Assembly: GCA_028871595.1 (NCBI GenBank)
Contig: JAGWMT010000023.1
Coordinates: 1 to 21,205 of the forward strand
Origin: Elusimicrobiota bacterium
GTDB lineage: Bacteria; Elusimicrobiota; Elusimicrobia; UBA1565; UBA9628
Direction of reading: 5' to 3'
Length of the DNA stretch: 21,205 bases
This document shows positions 1 through 6,837 of this stretch, piece by piece (within the stretch, counting starts at the first letter, position 1; each line of letters starts with the position of its first letter). The position numbers were made by a program, and so were the translations under genes. The notes under the pieces were generated by a model. It saw only the letters and a program-made list of their open reading frames with translations, was not told where the DNA came from and did no database searches.

Positions 1-1035
1 GGCTGGCCCGCCGACCGGCTGGGTTCGCGCCGGCTGCTGATCCTCTCCACGTTCCTGCGCGGCATGAGCCTGGCCTTGATCCCCCTGCTCTGGGCGTTCG
101 GCCGCCTGACCTTGGTCGCGGCCATGGCGGCGTACACCTTGGACGCTCTCGTGCGCGGCTTCACCGACACCGCCGTTCACGCGCTTCCCCTGGAGTTGGC
201 CGCGCACGACCGCGCGGAGTTGGACCGTCTGAACGCGCGCTACGAGCTGGTGTTCGACGTCGGCGCAGTGGTTGGACCGCTTCTTTTGGGCGCCCTCCTG
301 ATTTCGAAGGACGGGGTCGCGCCGCACGTCGCCGTGCCCGCGGGCTTCGTTCTGGCGGCGCTCGTGTTCGTCCGGATTCCGCGCCGTCCGGTCCTGGCGC
401 GCGGCCGAACGGCCGCGGTCGCCCGCGGCGGGACGCGGGAGGGACTGCGGCTGGTGTGGAACGACCGCGGCTTGCTGTTCGCCGCCGCCGGCCTGGCCCT
501 GCTCAACATCTATCCCCTGCGCAAGCTCCTTTCCAGCTTCTTCGCCAAGGGAATACTGGCGGCCCCGGCGGCCGCCGGCTGGGTGGGCGCGGCCTTCGGC
601 GCGGGCGGCATCGCGGGCGCCGCCTGCTACGCCTGGACGCGGCGCCGCGGCGCGACCAGTTCGGCCTGGGTGGCGGCCGGCGGCGTGGGCTTGCTGGCCT
701 TGGCGGGAGCGTGGATCCCCGGAGCCCTGGCTCCGATGCTGGTCGCGGCGTTCGTCTTCGCCTTGGCCAACGTCGGGGCGCGCCTCGCGCTGACCACCCG
801 CCTTCAGGAGCGGACCCCGCTGGAAGCGGCCGGCGGCGTGACGGCCGTCTCCCGCTTCGCGTCGAACCTGGTGTCCGTCCTGTTGAAGGCCGCGGTGGGC
901 GTGGCCTTCGCCTTGGGCGGCGGACCCCGCGCGGCCTTCGCGACCGTCGGCGCGGGCTTGGCGGCGGTGGCGCTGCTGCAGTTCGGTCTGGCGTCCCGAC
1001 TCCGGTCCCTGGGAGGCCCGGCTCCCCGCGCCTGA
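1..1035 (+). CDS. MFS transporter, C-terminal part (5' end outside window)
   Basis: The reading frame is open from the first base, so the start lies upstream of the window; about 344 residues are visible. The second to thirteenth visible codons read WPADRLGSRRLL, which matches the loop 2-3 signature (motif A, G-x-x-x-D-R-x-G-R-R) of major facilitator superfamily carriers. About ten hydrophobic alanine/leucine/glycine-rich segments follow, as expected for the remaining transmembrane helices, with a basic loop near the middle. It is an inner-membrane secondary transporter; the substrate cannot be told from the sequence. The first methionine in the window, at base 64, is internal and not the start. 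The gene ends 14 bp before ppk1 and may be cotranscribed with it. Confidence 0.8.
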   Translation, partial: GWPADRLGSRRLLILSTFLRGMSLALIPLLWAFGRLTLVAAMAAYTLDALVRGFTDTAVHALPLELAAHDRAELDRLNARYELVFDVGAVVGPLLLGALLISKDGVAPHVAVPAGFVLAALVFVRIPRRPVLARGRTAAVARGGTREGLRLVWNDRGLLFAAAGLALLNIYPLRKLLSSFFAKGILAAPAAAGWVGAAFGAGGIAGAACYAWTRRRGATSSAWVAAGGVGLLALAGAWIPGALAPMLVAAFVFALANVGARLALTTRLQERTPLEAAGGVTAVSRFASNLVSVLLKAAVGVAFALGGGPRAAFATVGAGLAAVALLQFGLASRLRSLGGPAPRA

Positions 1036-1049
1036 GCCAAAAAGCTATC

Positions 1050-3176
1050 ATGGCCCAGAGAACGGTCATGGCGAAGCTCCAGCCGCTGCACATCGACGAG
1101 GCTCCGGCCTCGGCCCCCCGCCCGGACGAGAGCCTGAAGGACTCCGAGCGCTTCTTCAACCGGGACCTGTCCTGGCTGGCCTTCAACGACCGGGTCCTTT
1201 CGGAGGCGGCCACGGCGTCGGTCCCCCCGCTGGAGCGCCTGCGCTTCGCGACCATCGTCAGCTCCAATCTCGACGAGTTCTATATGGTCCGCGTCGCGGA
1301 GATTTCGAAGACGGCGCGGCTGTCTCCGGCGCGGCGCTTTCCCGACGGCCTGACCACGCGGCAGGTGCTCGCGCAGATTCGGGAGCACGCCCTGCGGCAG
1401 AAATCCCGCCAGGCGACGGTCCTGGAGGACGTCCTGGAAGCCCTGCGCCGCGAGGGCATCGAGATCTTGACGGACTTCACGACCGGCCGCCGCCCCGACC
1501 GGGAGATGCAGGCGCGCCTCCCGCGCCTGCGCACCGTGCTGCGCCGCTTCCCGGAGCCCCTGCCCCCGCTGATGAGCTCCCGGATACACGTGTTCGTGCG
1601 CTTCCCGCGCGCCTACGCGGTGATCACTATTGAGGAGCGCGAGGCGCGCCTGATCGCTCTGGCCGGGCGGGGGCGCGGCCGCCGCTTCGCGCTTCTCGAG
1701 CGCTGGCTGGCCGACCGCGCCGACGCGCTGTTCCCGGACCGCGAGGTCATCGAGGCCTTCCCGTTCAAGATCATCCGCGACGCCGACCTGCGCTACCGCC
1801 CGGACTACGAGGAATCGCTCGAGGACCAGATCTTCGAGGCGGTCCAGCGCCGGGTGCGCGCGAAGGTGGTGCGGCTGGAGGTGGACTCTCCCACCTACTC
1901 GGAGGGCGCTTTGTTCCTGGCCACGTCGCTGGGGCTGGACTCCGCCGCGCTGTACCGCTTCGACCTGCCCCTGGACCTGCGCACCTTGGCGCGCATCGAG
2001 CCGAATCGGCCGGGTTCGCTGCGCTATCCCCCCATCGAGCCCCGCGTCCCCGGCCCCTTCCGCAAGGCGCGCTCGGCTTTCGCCATCGTGCGCAAGCACG
2101 ACATCCTGCTCCATCATCCGTACGACTCCTTCGACATCGTCGTGAAGTTCCTGCAGGGCGCCGCCCGCGATCCCAAGGTCAAGCGCATCTTCCACACGCT
2201 GTACCGCACCAGCCAGGACTCCCCGATCATGGAGGCGCTCAAGGAGGCGGCGGCCAACGGCAAGAAGGTGGTCGCGTACGTGGAGATCAAGGCGCGCTTC
2301 GACGAGCTGAACAATCTGCGCTGGGCCGAGGAGCTGCGCAAGGCCGGGGTGAGGGTCGTGCGCCACCTGGGCCGGTTCAAGGTGCACTCCAAGGTCACCC
2401 AGGTCCTGCGCGAGGAGGACGGCGTCGAGGTCTCCTACCTGCATCTCGGCACCGGCAACTACCATCCGATCACCGCCAAGCAGTACACCGACCTGGGCCT
2501 GCTGACCTGCGACGAGGCTCTGGGCCGCGAGGTGTCGGACTACTTCGCCGCCCTGGCGCGCGGCCGGCGGCCCGGCCGCTTCAAGGAGCTGCTGGTGGCG
2601 CCGGTGAACCTGCACTCCAGCATGCTGGCCCTGATCCGCGAGGAGACGCGCCTGCAGAAATCCGGCGTGCGCGGCCACATCATCGCGAAGATGAACGCGC
2701 TGGTGGACCCCGTCCTCATCGAGGCGCTGTACGAGGCCTCCAAGGCCGGAGTGAAAGTGGACCTGATGGTGCGCGGCATCTGCTGCCTGCGTCCCGGCAT
2801 CCAGGGCCTGTCCGAGAACATCCGGGTGCTCAGCGTCGTGGACCGCTTTTTAGAGCACAGCCGGATCTATTACTTCCGTGCCGGCGGCGCCCGCCGGCTG
2901 TATCTGTCGAGCGCCGACTGGATGCCGCGTAATTTCTACTCCCGCTACGAGGTGGCCTTCCCGGTCAAGGACCCGGAATTGAAGCGCTACGTCCACGACA
3001 CCATCCTGGGCAAGGGGCTGGCCGACAACCAGAAGGCCTGGCAGCTCAAACCCGACGGTTCGTACGCGCGCGTGGTCGCCGGGCCGGGAGCCGCGCCGGT
3101 CCGCTCGCAGACCTTCTTCGAGGCCCTGGCGCGCTCCGACTACCGCGACACCGCCCTCGAAAGCCGCGCCTGCTGA
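1050..3176 (+). CDS. ppk1: Polyphosphate kinase 1
   Basis: PPK1 reversibly transfers the gamma phosphate of ATP to a growing inorganic polyphosphate chain through a phosphohistidine intermediate. The protein is about 708 residues, a normal PPK1 length. Visible family blocks are FFNRDLSWLAFNDRVL (35-50), SNLDEFYMVRV, HHPYDSFD, VEIKARFDELNNLRWAEEL and GTGNYHPITAKQYTDLGLLT. KVHSKV carries the expected active histidine (His446, equivalent to E. coli His435), and DRFLEHSRIYYF carries the second conserved histidine (His603, equivalent to His592). The start at 1050 is in frame after the MFS stop; ATG 1068 is a close alternative and neither has a strong ribosome binding site. A much longer open frame from 456 overlaps the MFS gene and is not credible. 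The gene converges with the CYTH protein, leaving 3 bp between stops. Confidence 0.95.
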   Translation: MAQRTVMAKLQPLHIDEAPASAPRPDESLKDSERFFNRDLSWLAFNDRVLSEAATASVPPLERLRFATIVSSNLDEFYMVRVAEISKTARLSPARRFPDGLTTRQVLAQIREHALRQKSRQATVLEDVLEALRREGIEILTDFTTGRRPDREMQARLPRLRTVLRRFPEPLPPLMSSRIHVFVRFPRAYAVITIEEREARLIALAGRGRGRRFALLERWLADRADALFPDREVIEAFPFKIIRDADLRYRPDYEESLEDQIFEAVQRRVRAKVVRLEVDSPTYSEGALFLATSLGLDSAALYRFDLPLDLRTLARIEPNRPGSLRYPPIEPRVPGPFRKARSAFAIVRKHDILLHHPYDSFDIVVKFLQGAARDPKVKRIFHTLYRTSQDSPIMEALKEAAANGKKVVAYVEIKARFDELNNLRWAEELRKAGVRVVRHLGRFKVHSKVTQVLREEDGVEVSYLHLGTGNYHPITAKQYTDLGLLTCDEALGREVSDYFAALARGRRPGRFKELLVAPVNLHSSMLALIREETRLQKSGVRGHIIAKMNALVDPVLIEALYEASKAGVKVDLMVRGICCLRPGIQGLSENIRVLSVVDRFLEHSRIYYFRAGGARRLYLSSADWMPRNFYSRYEVAFPVKDPELKRYVHDTILGKGLADNQKAWQLKPDGSYARVVAGPGAAPVRSQTFFEALARSDYRDTALESRAC

Positions 3177-3179
3177 ACC

Positions 3180-3968
3180 TCAGCGCTTCAAGAAGAACGA
3201 CGCGCAGCGGTGGTACTTGTCCAGGGGTTCGCGCTTGAGGTGGAACTTCTTGTCCACGAGCGCGTTGAATTCCAGCAGCTCGTCCATGTGATCGAGCTTG
3301 GCCTTCAGCGAGCCGTCGCCGGCCTTGATCTCGTTCTCGAACTCGCAGAACGTGGACAGGGGATGCAGGCCCTTCTTGGCGATGTGGAAGGCGTAGATGC
3401 GGTCGAGCGACGGCTCCAGGAAGGCGCTGCCCATGTCCACCTCGAATTTCTCCTTCTGGTAGAGGGCGATGATCGGCCCGCTGGTCAGCCGGCGCACCGT
3501 CGCGGCGCCGAGATGGCGGCGCATGGCGTCGGCCATCTCGATGGACGTCTGGCCGCGGAGGATCTTTTCCACCGTCGTGTCGGTGAAATGCACGATGTCG
3601 TGGTGGCTTTCCTCCAGGAACACGCCCGCCAGCTTGGCGGAGGCGAACTCGGAGCGGTACAGGAGACCGTCCTTCGTGAACCCGGGACCTTTGTACTGCA
3701 GATAGACCGCGGAGCCGTTGCGCTTGTAGCGCAGTCGCAGGCTGGCCCCCGCCTTCAGGAGCGTGTTCGTCGGCGTGTCGAGGAATTGGTCGAAGAAGAA
3801 AACGCTCTTCTTATGCTTGACGCCCTTTCGGGATAGGAGCCAGTCCTTGAGTTTCGCGGCCTCCTCGGGCTGGACGCGCTTCTTGCATTCGATCTCGACG
3901 AAACGCAGGTCGTCGATGTCGAGCTTCCGGTAGAGCAAGCGCGCGAAGGCGTCGAAATTCCGGGACAT
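3180..3968 (-). CDS. CYTH / triphosphate tunnel metalloenzyme (polyphosphate- or triphosphate-acting)
   Basis: The protein has 262 residues. Near the N-terminus it carries VEIECKKRV, with the CYTH signature E25-x-E27-x-K29. This is followed by a beta-rich pattern of alternating charged residues: RLRYKR (78-83), LQYKG (90-94), RSEF (105-108), YQKEKFEVD (170-178) and FCEFENEIK (207-215). These are the strands whose basic and acidic side chains line the tunnel in CYTH/TTM proteins. The superfamily includes inorganic triphosphatases, thiamine triphosphatase, class IV adenylate cyclase and the VTC4 polyphosphate polymerase domain. I cannot decide among these activities. The position tail-to-tail with ppk1 favours a role in polyphosphate or triphosphate turnover (inference). 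No CHAD domain is attached and no signal peptide is visible. Confidence 0.8.
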   Translation of the reverse strand: MSRNFDAFARLLYRKLDIDDLRFVEIECKKRVQPEEAAKLKDWLLSRKGVKHKKSVFFFDQFLDTPTNTLLKAGASLRLRYKRNGSAVYLQYKGPGFTKDGLLYRSEFASAKLAGVFLEESHHDIVHFTDTTVEKILRGQTSIEMADAMRRHLGAATVRRLTSGPIIALYQKEKFEVDMGSAFLEPSLDRIYAFHIAKKGLHPLSTFCEFENEIKAGDGSLKAKLDHMDELLEFNALVDKKFHLKREPLDKYHRCASFFLKR

Positions 3969-3991
3969 GCGCGCATGATATCATAAACCTC
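3969..3991. promoter_or_regulatory. 23-bp divergent promoter region with two nested palindromes
   Basis: Only 23 bp separate the start codons of the CYTH gene (minus) and the sixA-like gene (plus). The interval includes a self-complementary decamer ATGATATCAT (3975-3984), and another, ATGCGCGCAT (3967-3976), abuts it. TATGAT on the minus strand (3985-3980) and TATCAT on the plus strand (3979-3984) resemble -10 elements. They lie 11 and 7 nt from the respective ATGs, and neither gene has a Shine-Dalgarno sequence here. This fits overlapping face-to-face promoters producing nearly leaderless mRNAs. No good -35 hexamer is seen, so the call is tentative. Confidence 0.35.
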
Positions 3992-4495
3992 ATGGAGCTC
4001 CTGATCGTGCGCCACGGGCCGGCGGGCGACCGCGCGAAATGGCGCGCCGCCGGGCGTCCCGACGGCGAACGTCCGCTGACTGCCGATGGACGCCGCCGGA
4101 CCCGGGCCGCGGCGCGCGGACTGGCCCGGCTCGTGGGCGGCGTGGATTTGATCGCGACGTCGCCTTGGACGCGCGCGCGGCAGACCGCCGGGCTGATCGC
4201 CGAGGCCTTGGGGTCCGTGGAGGTGGTCATCCGCCCGGAATTGGTTCCGGACCGAGACCCCGCCGACCTTCTCTCCTGGCTCAAGGCCTGCCGGGAGAAG
4301 CGCCTCGTCCTGGTGGGGCACGAACCGCACCTGTCGCGCTTCGCGTCCTGGCTTTTGACCGCGAACGAGAAGCCGGTGCTGAGGCTCAAGAAGTCCTCGG
4401 CCGTGCTTCTGGCGCTGAAGACTCCGGCGGCCGGCGCGGCGACGTTGCTGTGGTCCGTCCCCCCGCGCGCCCTGCGCTCGCTGGGGCGGGGCTAG
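3992..4495 (+). CDS. sixA: SixA-type phosphohistidine phosphatase (histidine phosphatase superfamily)
   Basis: The protein has 167 residues, close to the roughly 160 of SixA. The N-terminal LLIVRHGPAG contains the R7-H8-G9 catalytic signature; His8 would be the phosphorylated nucleophile. RPLTADGRRRT (27-37), TSPWTRARQTA (56-66) and LVGHEPHLSRF with the second catalytic His110 complete the pattern typical of the SixA branch. SixA enzymes remove phosphate from phosphohistidine proteins, such as HPt domains or PTS phosphocarriers. The gene is divergent from the CYTH gene and converges on the FlgT-like gene, so it is probably expressed alone. The substrate is unknown; the nearby PPK1 also works through phosphohistidine, but a link is speculation. 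Confidence 0.85.
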   Translation: MELLIVRHGPAGDRAKWRAAGRPDGERPLTADGRRRTRAAARGLARLVGGVDLIATSPWTRARQTAGLIAEALGSVEVVIRPELVPDRDPADLLSWLKACREKRLVLVGHEPHLSRFASWLLTANEKPVLRLKKSSAVLLALKTPAAGAATLLWSVPPRALRSLGRG

Positions 4496-4523
4496 GCTGC
4501 TGAAACCCACTTGCGCGCCTCGT

Positions 4524-5273
4524 CTAGTCGGACAGGCGCGCCGCCACCTCGCGCGCCAGTTCCTCCCCGCCGAGGCGGCCCGCCGTCTCCGACGCCTTTG
4601 AGTCGGCGGAGGCCAGCGCCGCGCCGATGCCGGAGGCCTCGCGGCTGGCCGACCACAGCACGCGGCCGCTGCCGGCTTGGCGCGCCTCGAGGGTCAGGCG
4701 CGCTCGGGCCGAATTCCACGGTCCGGCATAGCCCAGGTCGGACACGGCCACTTCGCCGCGCACGGTGATGTCCGCCGCCGGGCCGTCCACGACGGTGAAG
4801 CCGCGCGAAAGGAGTTCGCGCCGCACCGCGGCGGCGGCGTCCGCGCCGTTCGGGCCGCTCACGCTCACCGCGACCTTCGGATCGCCCGGCGGCGGCTCGT
4901 GCGGGACGGCGCCGTCGGGAGCGGGATCGAGGTTCACCAAGGCCCGGACCACGGTCTTATGGAAGCCGTCCGCCTCGGTTTCCCCCAGGATCTCGTAGGA
5001 CTTCACGACGCCGGCGCTGCGCGCGGTCAATTCGTCCTCGACGGTCACGGCCCGCGCCACGCGCGTGCGTCCGGAGACGTGGACCCCCGACGTCTTCTCC
5101 ACGGCCGCGCGCAGCGCCGCGGCCAGCGCCCGGCGGCGTGTTCCCGGCGGGTCGGCCTTCACGACCGGCGCCCACCCCTCGGCGACGGCGCTCCGCAGCC
5201 GCGGCCCTCGCGCCGGAGCGTGCGCGCAGGCCGCGGCCAATACCGCGGCGGCGACGAGGAAGCGGGGACTCAT
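4524..5273 (-). CDS. FlgT-like lipoprotein
   Basis: The protein has 249 residues. The start ATG overlaps the stop of the upstream gene (ATGA), indicating translational coupling. A signal peptide, FLVAAAVLAAAC, ends in a lipobox-like site with Cys16; the -3 position is Ala rather than Leu, so lipidation is probable but not certain. Residues 36-116 (ALRAAVEK...SAGVVKSYEILGETEADGF...VVRALVNL) resemble the N-terminal domain of FlgT, a flagellar H-ring protein of Vibrio. The C-terminal half (130-249) is a separate alpha/beta region resembling outer-membrane accessory domains; I do not recognise it firmly. It is the last of three overlapping genes whose order matches FlgO, FlgP, FlgT. Expected location is the periplasmic face of the outer membrane. 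Confidence 0.5.
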   Translation of the reverse strand: MSPRFLVAAAVLAAACAHAPARGPRLRSAVAEGWAPVVKADPPGTRRRALAAALRAAVEKTSGVHVSGRTRVARAVTVEDELTARSAGVVKSYEILGETEADGFHKTVVRALVNLDPAPDGAVPHEPPPGDPKVAVSVSGPNGADAAAAVRRELLSRGFTVVDGPAADITVRGEVAVSDLGYAGPWNSARARLTLEARQAGSGRVLWSASREASGIGAALASADSKASETAGRLGGEELAREVAARLSD

Positions 5274-5716
5274 TCGAACCGCACTCCCATGAGCTTCTCG
5301 AGCCGGCTCTTGGGCAGGCGCAAGGTGACCACGCAGCCGTTGTCCGCGGTGAACTCGCTTTTCACGACCTCGGCGCCGCGAATGGACGCCATGATCTTGG
5401 TCTGCAGCGAGGAGTCCTTCTCCATCGCCCGGTCCACGGTGATGCCGCCCTCCAGTTCGACGCCCTTCACCAGGGAGAGCATCTCGTACTGCGCCTTGAC
5501 GATGGCCGCGTCGCGGGCCAGCGCCTTGCGCTGCGTGTCGGTCGGGAGCGCGGGGTCCGACGCGCCGATGCCGATGGATTCCAGGATCCGGCCCCGGTCG
5601 GCGCGCTGATCGATGGTCGACCCTATTTTCCCATCCTTGACCCGGCTCTGGACCCCGGAACACGCCGCCAGCGCCGCCGCCGCCGCCAGCCATCCCATCC
5701 GCCGCATTCCGTTCAT
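5270..5716 (-). CDS. LPP20/FlgP-like lipoprotein
   Basis: The protein has 148 residues when started at the ATG that overlaps the FlgO-like stop (ATGA). A strong GGGAGGGAG ribosome binding site lies directly upstream, which favours this start over the ATG at 5734. The signal peptide ends with a perfect lipobox LAAC (Cys19). Residues 60-145 (DTQRKALARDAAIVKAQYEML ... GAEVVKSEFT ... CVVTLRLPKSRL) have the LPP20-family layout: a long helix followed by strands. FlgP, the Vibrio and Campylobacter outer-membrane lipoprotein that forms the basal disk under the outer membrane, belongs to this family. It could instead be a non-flagellar LPP20 protein, since no flagellar structural genes are in view. 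Confidence 0.6.
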   Translation of the reverse strand: MNGMRRMGWLAAAAALAACSGVQSRVKDGKIGSTIDQRADRGRILESIGIGASDPALPTDTQRKALARDAAIVKAQYEMLSLVKGVELEGGITVDRAMEKDSSLQTKIMASIRGAEVVKSEFTADNGCVVTLRLPKSRLEKLMGVRFE

Positions 5717-6576
5717 ACTCCCTCCCCGCGACAAGAATCTTCCAGGCGCTTCATGCGCTCCAGGCCGTCCCGCAACTGTCCCAGTTCCTCGGCCGACAAA
5801 TCGGGTCCTCCCGCGGCGTGCCGGGCGTTGAGCCGGCGGTAGAACTCGGCGCGGATCTCCGGATTGCGGATCTCGGAGCCCGGATTCTTCTTCAGGGTCG
5901 CTCCGTCCAGGCCCGCGCGCAGCTTCTGCGCCCAGTACCGGGCCTTGAGGTCCAGCATGGAGCGCTCGTACTCGTCCTCGGTCCGGGCGGCGTGCCCGCA
6001 GCCCCAGGCGGCGGCCGAGGCGGAGGCGGCGAAGTCGAAGCTGGGCATCTCCGGGACCGCCATCGCGTTCCAGGAGGCGTCGTCGAACAAGGACTCGTTC
6101 CAGTCCCGCTCCACCTTGGCCTCCGACGCGAACAGCACCATCGCGGTCTCGGTGTCGATGAGGCGGGCGTTGATCTCGACGCGGTCGTCGCGCAGGGCGA
6201 CCACGGTGCCCATCACCAAGGCGTCCACGTTGAGGATTTTCCCCAGTTCCTTGACCGACCGGGCGTCGGCCACGCCGGAAAACTCCAGCTGCTGCTCGCG
6301 CATCACCCCGTCCAGCATGGCGCGCTCGACGACCTGGACCGAGCCGTCGGAGGTCAAAGGCCCCATCAGCCGCTCGGACACGATGCGGCCGGAGCTGGAC
6401 CCCTTGCCGCCGATCACCTGGAAAGGAAGGACCGCGATGCGCAGGCGGCCGTGGGCTTTGGCCGCGCGCGCCAGCTGCGCGCCGATCTTGTCGAAATCCC
6501 CGGACCGCGCGGGCGCCGCGGCGAGCAGGAAGGCGAGGGCGGCGGCGACTCTTCCCGCTCCGAGGATTTCGCGCAT
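5713..6576 (-). CDS. FlgO/CsgG-like outer-membrane-associated protein
   Basis: The protein has 287 residues. The N-terminal signal peptide (hydrophobic 9-22, cleavage near Ala-Arg-Ser-Gly) has no lipobox. Residues 45-155 carry the FlgO/CsgG-type domain: RIAVLPFQV, then SERLMGPLTSDGSVQVVERA, a helix VKELGKILNVDALVMGTVV, and strands ending INARLIDTETAMVLFASEAKV. FlgO (with FlgP) is an outer-membrane component of the Vibrio flagellum, and CsgG-like domains bind lipoproteins or form rings. The C-terminal 130 residues, rich in Trp, Glu and Arg and with a WGCGHA stretch, are not recognised. This is the first gene of the three-gene operon; no strong ribosome binding site is visible before the ATG. 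It is preceded by the terminator and riboswitch-like leader described separately. Confidence 0.65.
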   Translation of the reverse strand: MREILGAGRVAAALAFLLAAAPARSGDFDKIGAQLARAAKAHGRLRIAVLPFQVIGGKGSSSGRIVSERLMGPLTSDGSVQVVERAMLDGVMREQQLEFSGVADARSVKELGKILNVDALVMGTVVALRDDRVEINARLIDTETAMVLFASEAKVERDWNESLFDDASWNAMAVPEMPSFDFAASASAAAWGCGHAARTEDEYERSMLDLKARYWAQKLRAGLDGATLKKNPGSEIRNPEIRAEFYRRLNARHAAGGPDLSAEELGQLRDGLERMKRLEDSCRGEGV

Positions 6577-6604
6577 AAGCTTTTTTTGTGCCCCCTTCCC
6601 TAGT

Positions 6605-6682
6605 AAAAAGAAAAAGCCGGGTTACCGAAATGACCGGTCCGCGACGGCGCGGTCCGGAAGTGGTTCATTTCGGTAACCCGGC
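6605..6682 (-). terminator. Intrinsic terminator/attenuator before the FlgO-like operon
   Basis: Bases 6616-6633 and 6665-6682 form a perfect 18-bp inverted repeat. Inside it a second stem (6634-6643 with 6648-6657, one mismatch, 4-nt loop) can stack, leaving a 7-nt bulge. On the minus strand the stem is followed at once by TTTTTCTTTTT (6615-6605), the classic U-rich tail. It ends 29 bp before the FlgO-like start codon, so it acts on transcripts that enter this operon. Its 5' arm is the same segment that would form the 3' conserved strand of the riboswitch-like element, so the two structures exclude each other. Confidence 0.85.
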
Positions 6683-6745
6683 GAGCGTGGAGAAGTCCGG
6701 CGTTCTCGGTAGCCCCGTAGCTTTGCGACCCCGGGTTTCCCCGGC
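6671..6745 (-). promoter_or_regulatory. Candidate GEMM-I (c-di-GMP class I) riboswitch aptamer, 3' part
   Basis: Read on the minus strand, the leader contains a CCGGG-GAAA-CCCGG tetraloop hairpin (6744-6731). It is followed directly by GGTCGCAAAGCTACGGGGC (6730-6712) and then, after a variable arm with a GAAAA-like stem (GAGAA 6707-6703 pairing with 6694-6690 on the complement), GCCGGGTTACCG (6682-6671). GEMM-I RNAs have a GAAA-capped P2, then GGGACGCAAAGC, then a variable P3, then a GCCGGGTTRCCG-type 3' strand. The order, spacing and wording fit. The 5' conserved strand (GGCAAACC-type) is not clearly present; GGGCGAACC at 6782-6774 (complement) is the only candidate and is separated by an extra 30 nt. 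The call is therefore partial. Confidence 0.5.
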
Positions 6746-6773
6746 CCCGGCCGCGGCGTCCTTGCGGTCGAAG

Positions 6774-6792
6774 GGTTCGCCCTCGGCGAACC
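6774..6792. repeat. Perfect 8-bp hairpin in the FlgO-operon leader
   Basis: GGTTCGCC (6774-6781) and GGCGAACC (6785-6792) are exact reverse complements separated by 3 nt. There is no T-rich tail on either strand, so it is not a standard terminator. It sits just 5' (in the minus-strand transcript) of the riboswitch-like element and could be part of its fold. Confidence 0.5.
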
Positions 6793-6807
6793 GTGTGCTA
6801 GTGTCGT

Positions 6808-6837
6808 CCTGATCGTGTCGAGAAAGAACTGATCAGG
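6808..6837. repeat. 7-bp inverted repeat in the FlgO-operon leader
   Basis: CCTGATC (6808-6814) and GATCAGG (6831-6837) are perfect reverse complements with a 16-nt loop. In a minus-strand transcript this would be the first hairpin of the 5' leader. It could equally be an operator; nothing else supports a role. Confidence 0.35.

Noticed and set aside
456..1049. Long 5' extension of the ppk1 reading frame
   Set aside because: It lies entirely within the MFS gene in another frame, is Arg/Gly/Pro-rich shadow sequence, and PPK1 length is normal from 1050.
804..2678. 624-codon open frame antisense to ppk1
   Set aside because: It is a shadow of a well-supported gene in GC-rich DNA; the translation is His/Gln/Arg/Leu-rich with no recognisable domain.
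4496..4523. Possible terminator between the sixA-like and FlgT-like genes
   Set aside because: The 28-bp convergent gap shows no stem-loop or T-run.
6588..6812. 74-codon plus-strand frame in the same leader
   Set aside because: Its composition is basic and low-complexity, it has no ribosome binding site, and it covers the terminator and aptamer-like region.
6665..6836. Protein-like minus-strand frame in the FlgO leader ending at a TGA
   Set aside because: It has no ATG, GTG or TTG start after the preceding in-frame stop and is better explained by RNA structure elements.
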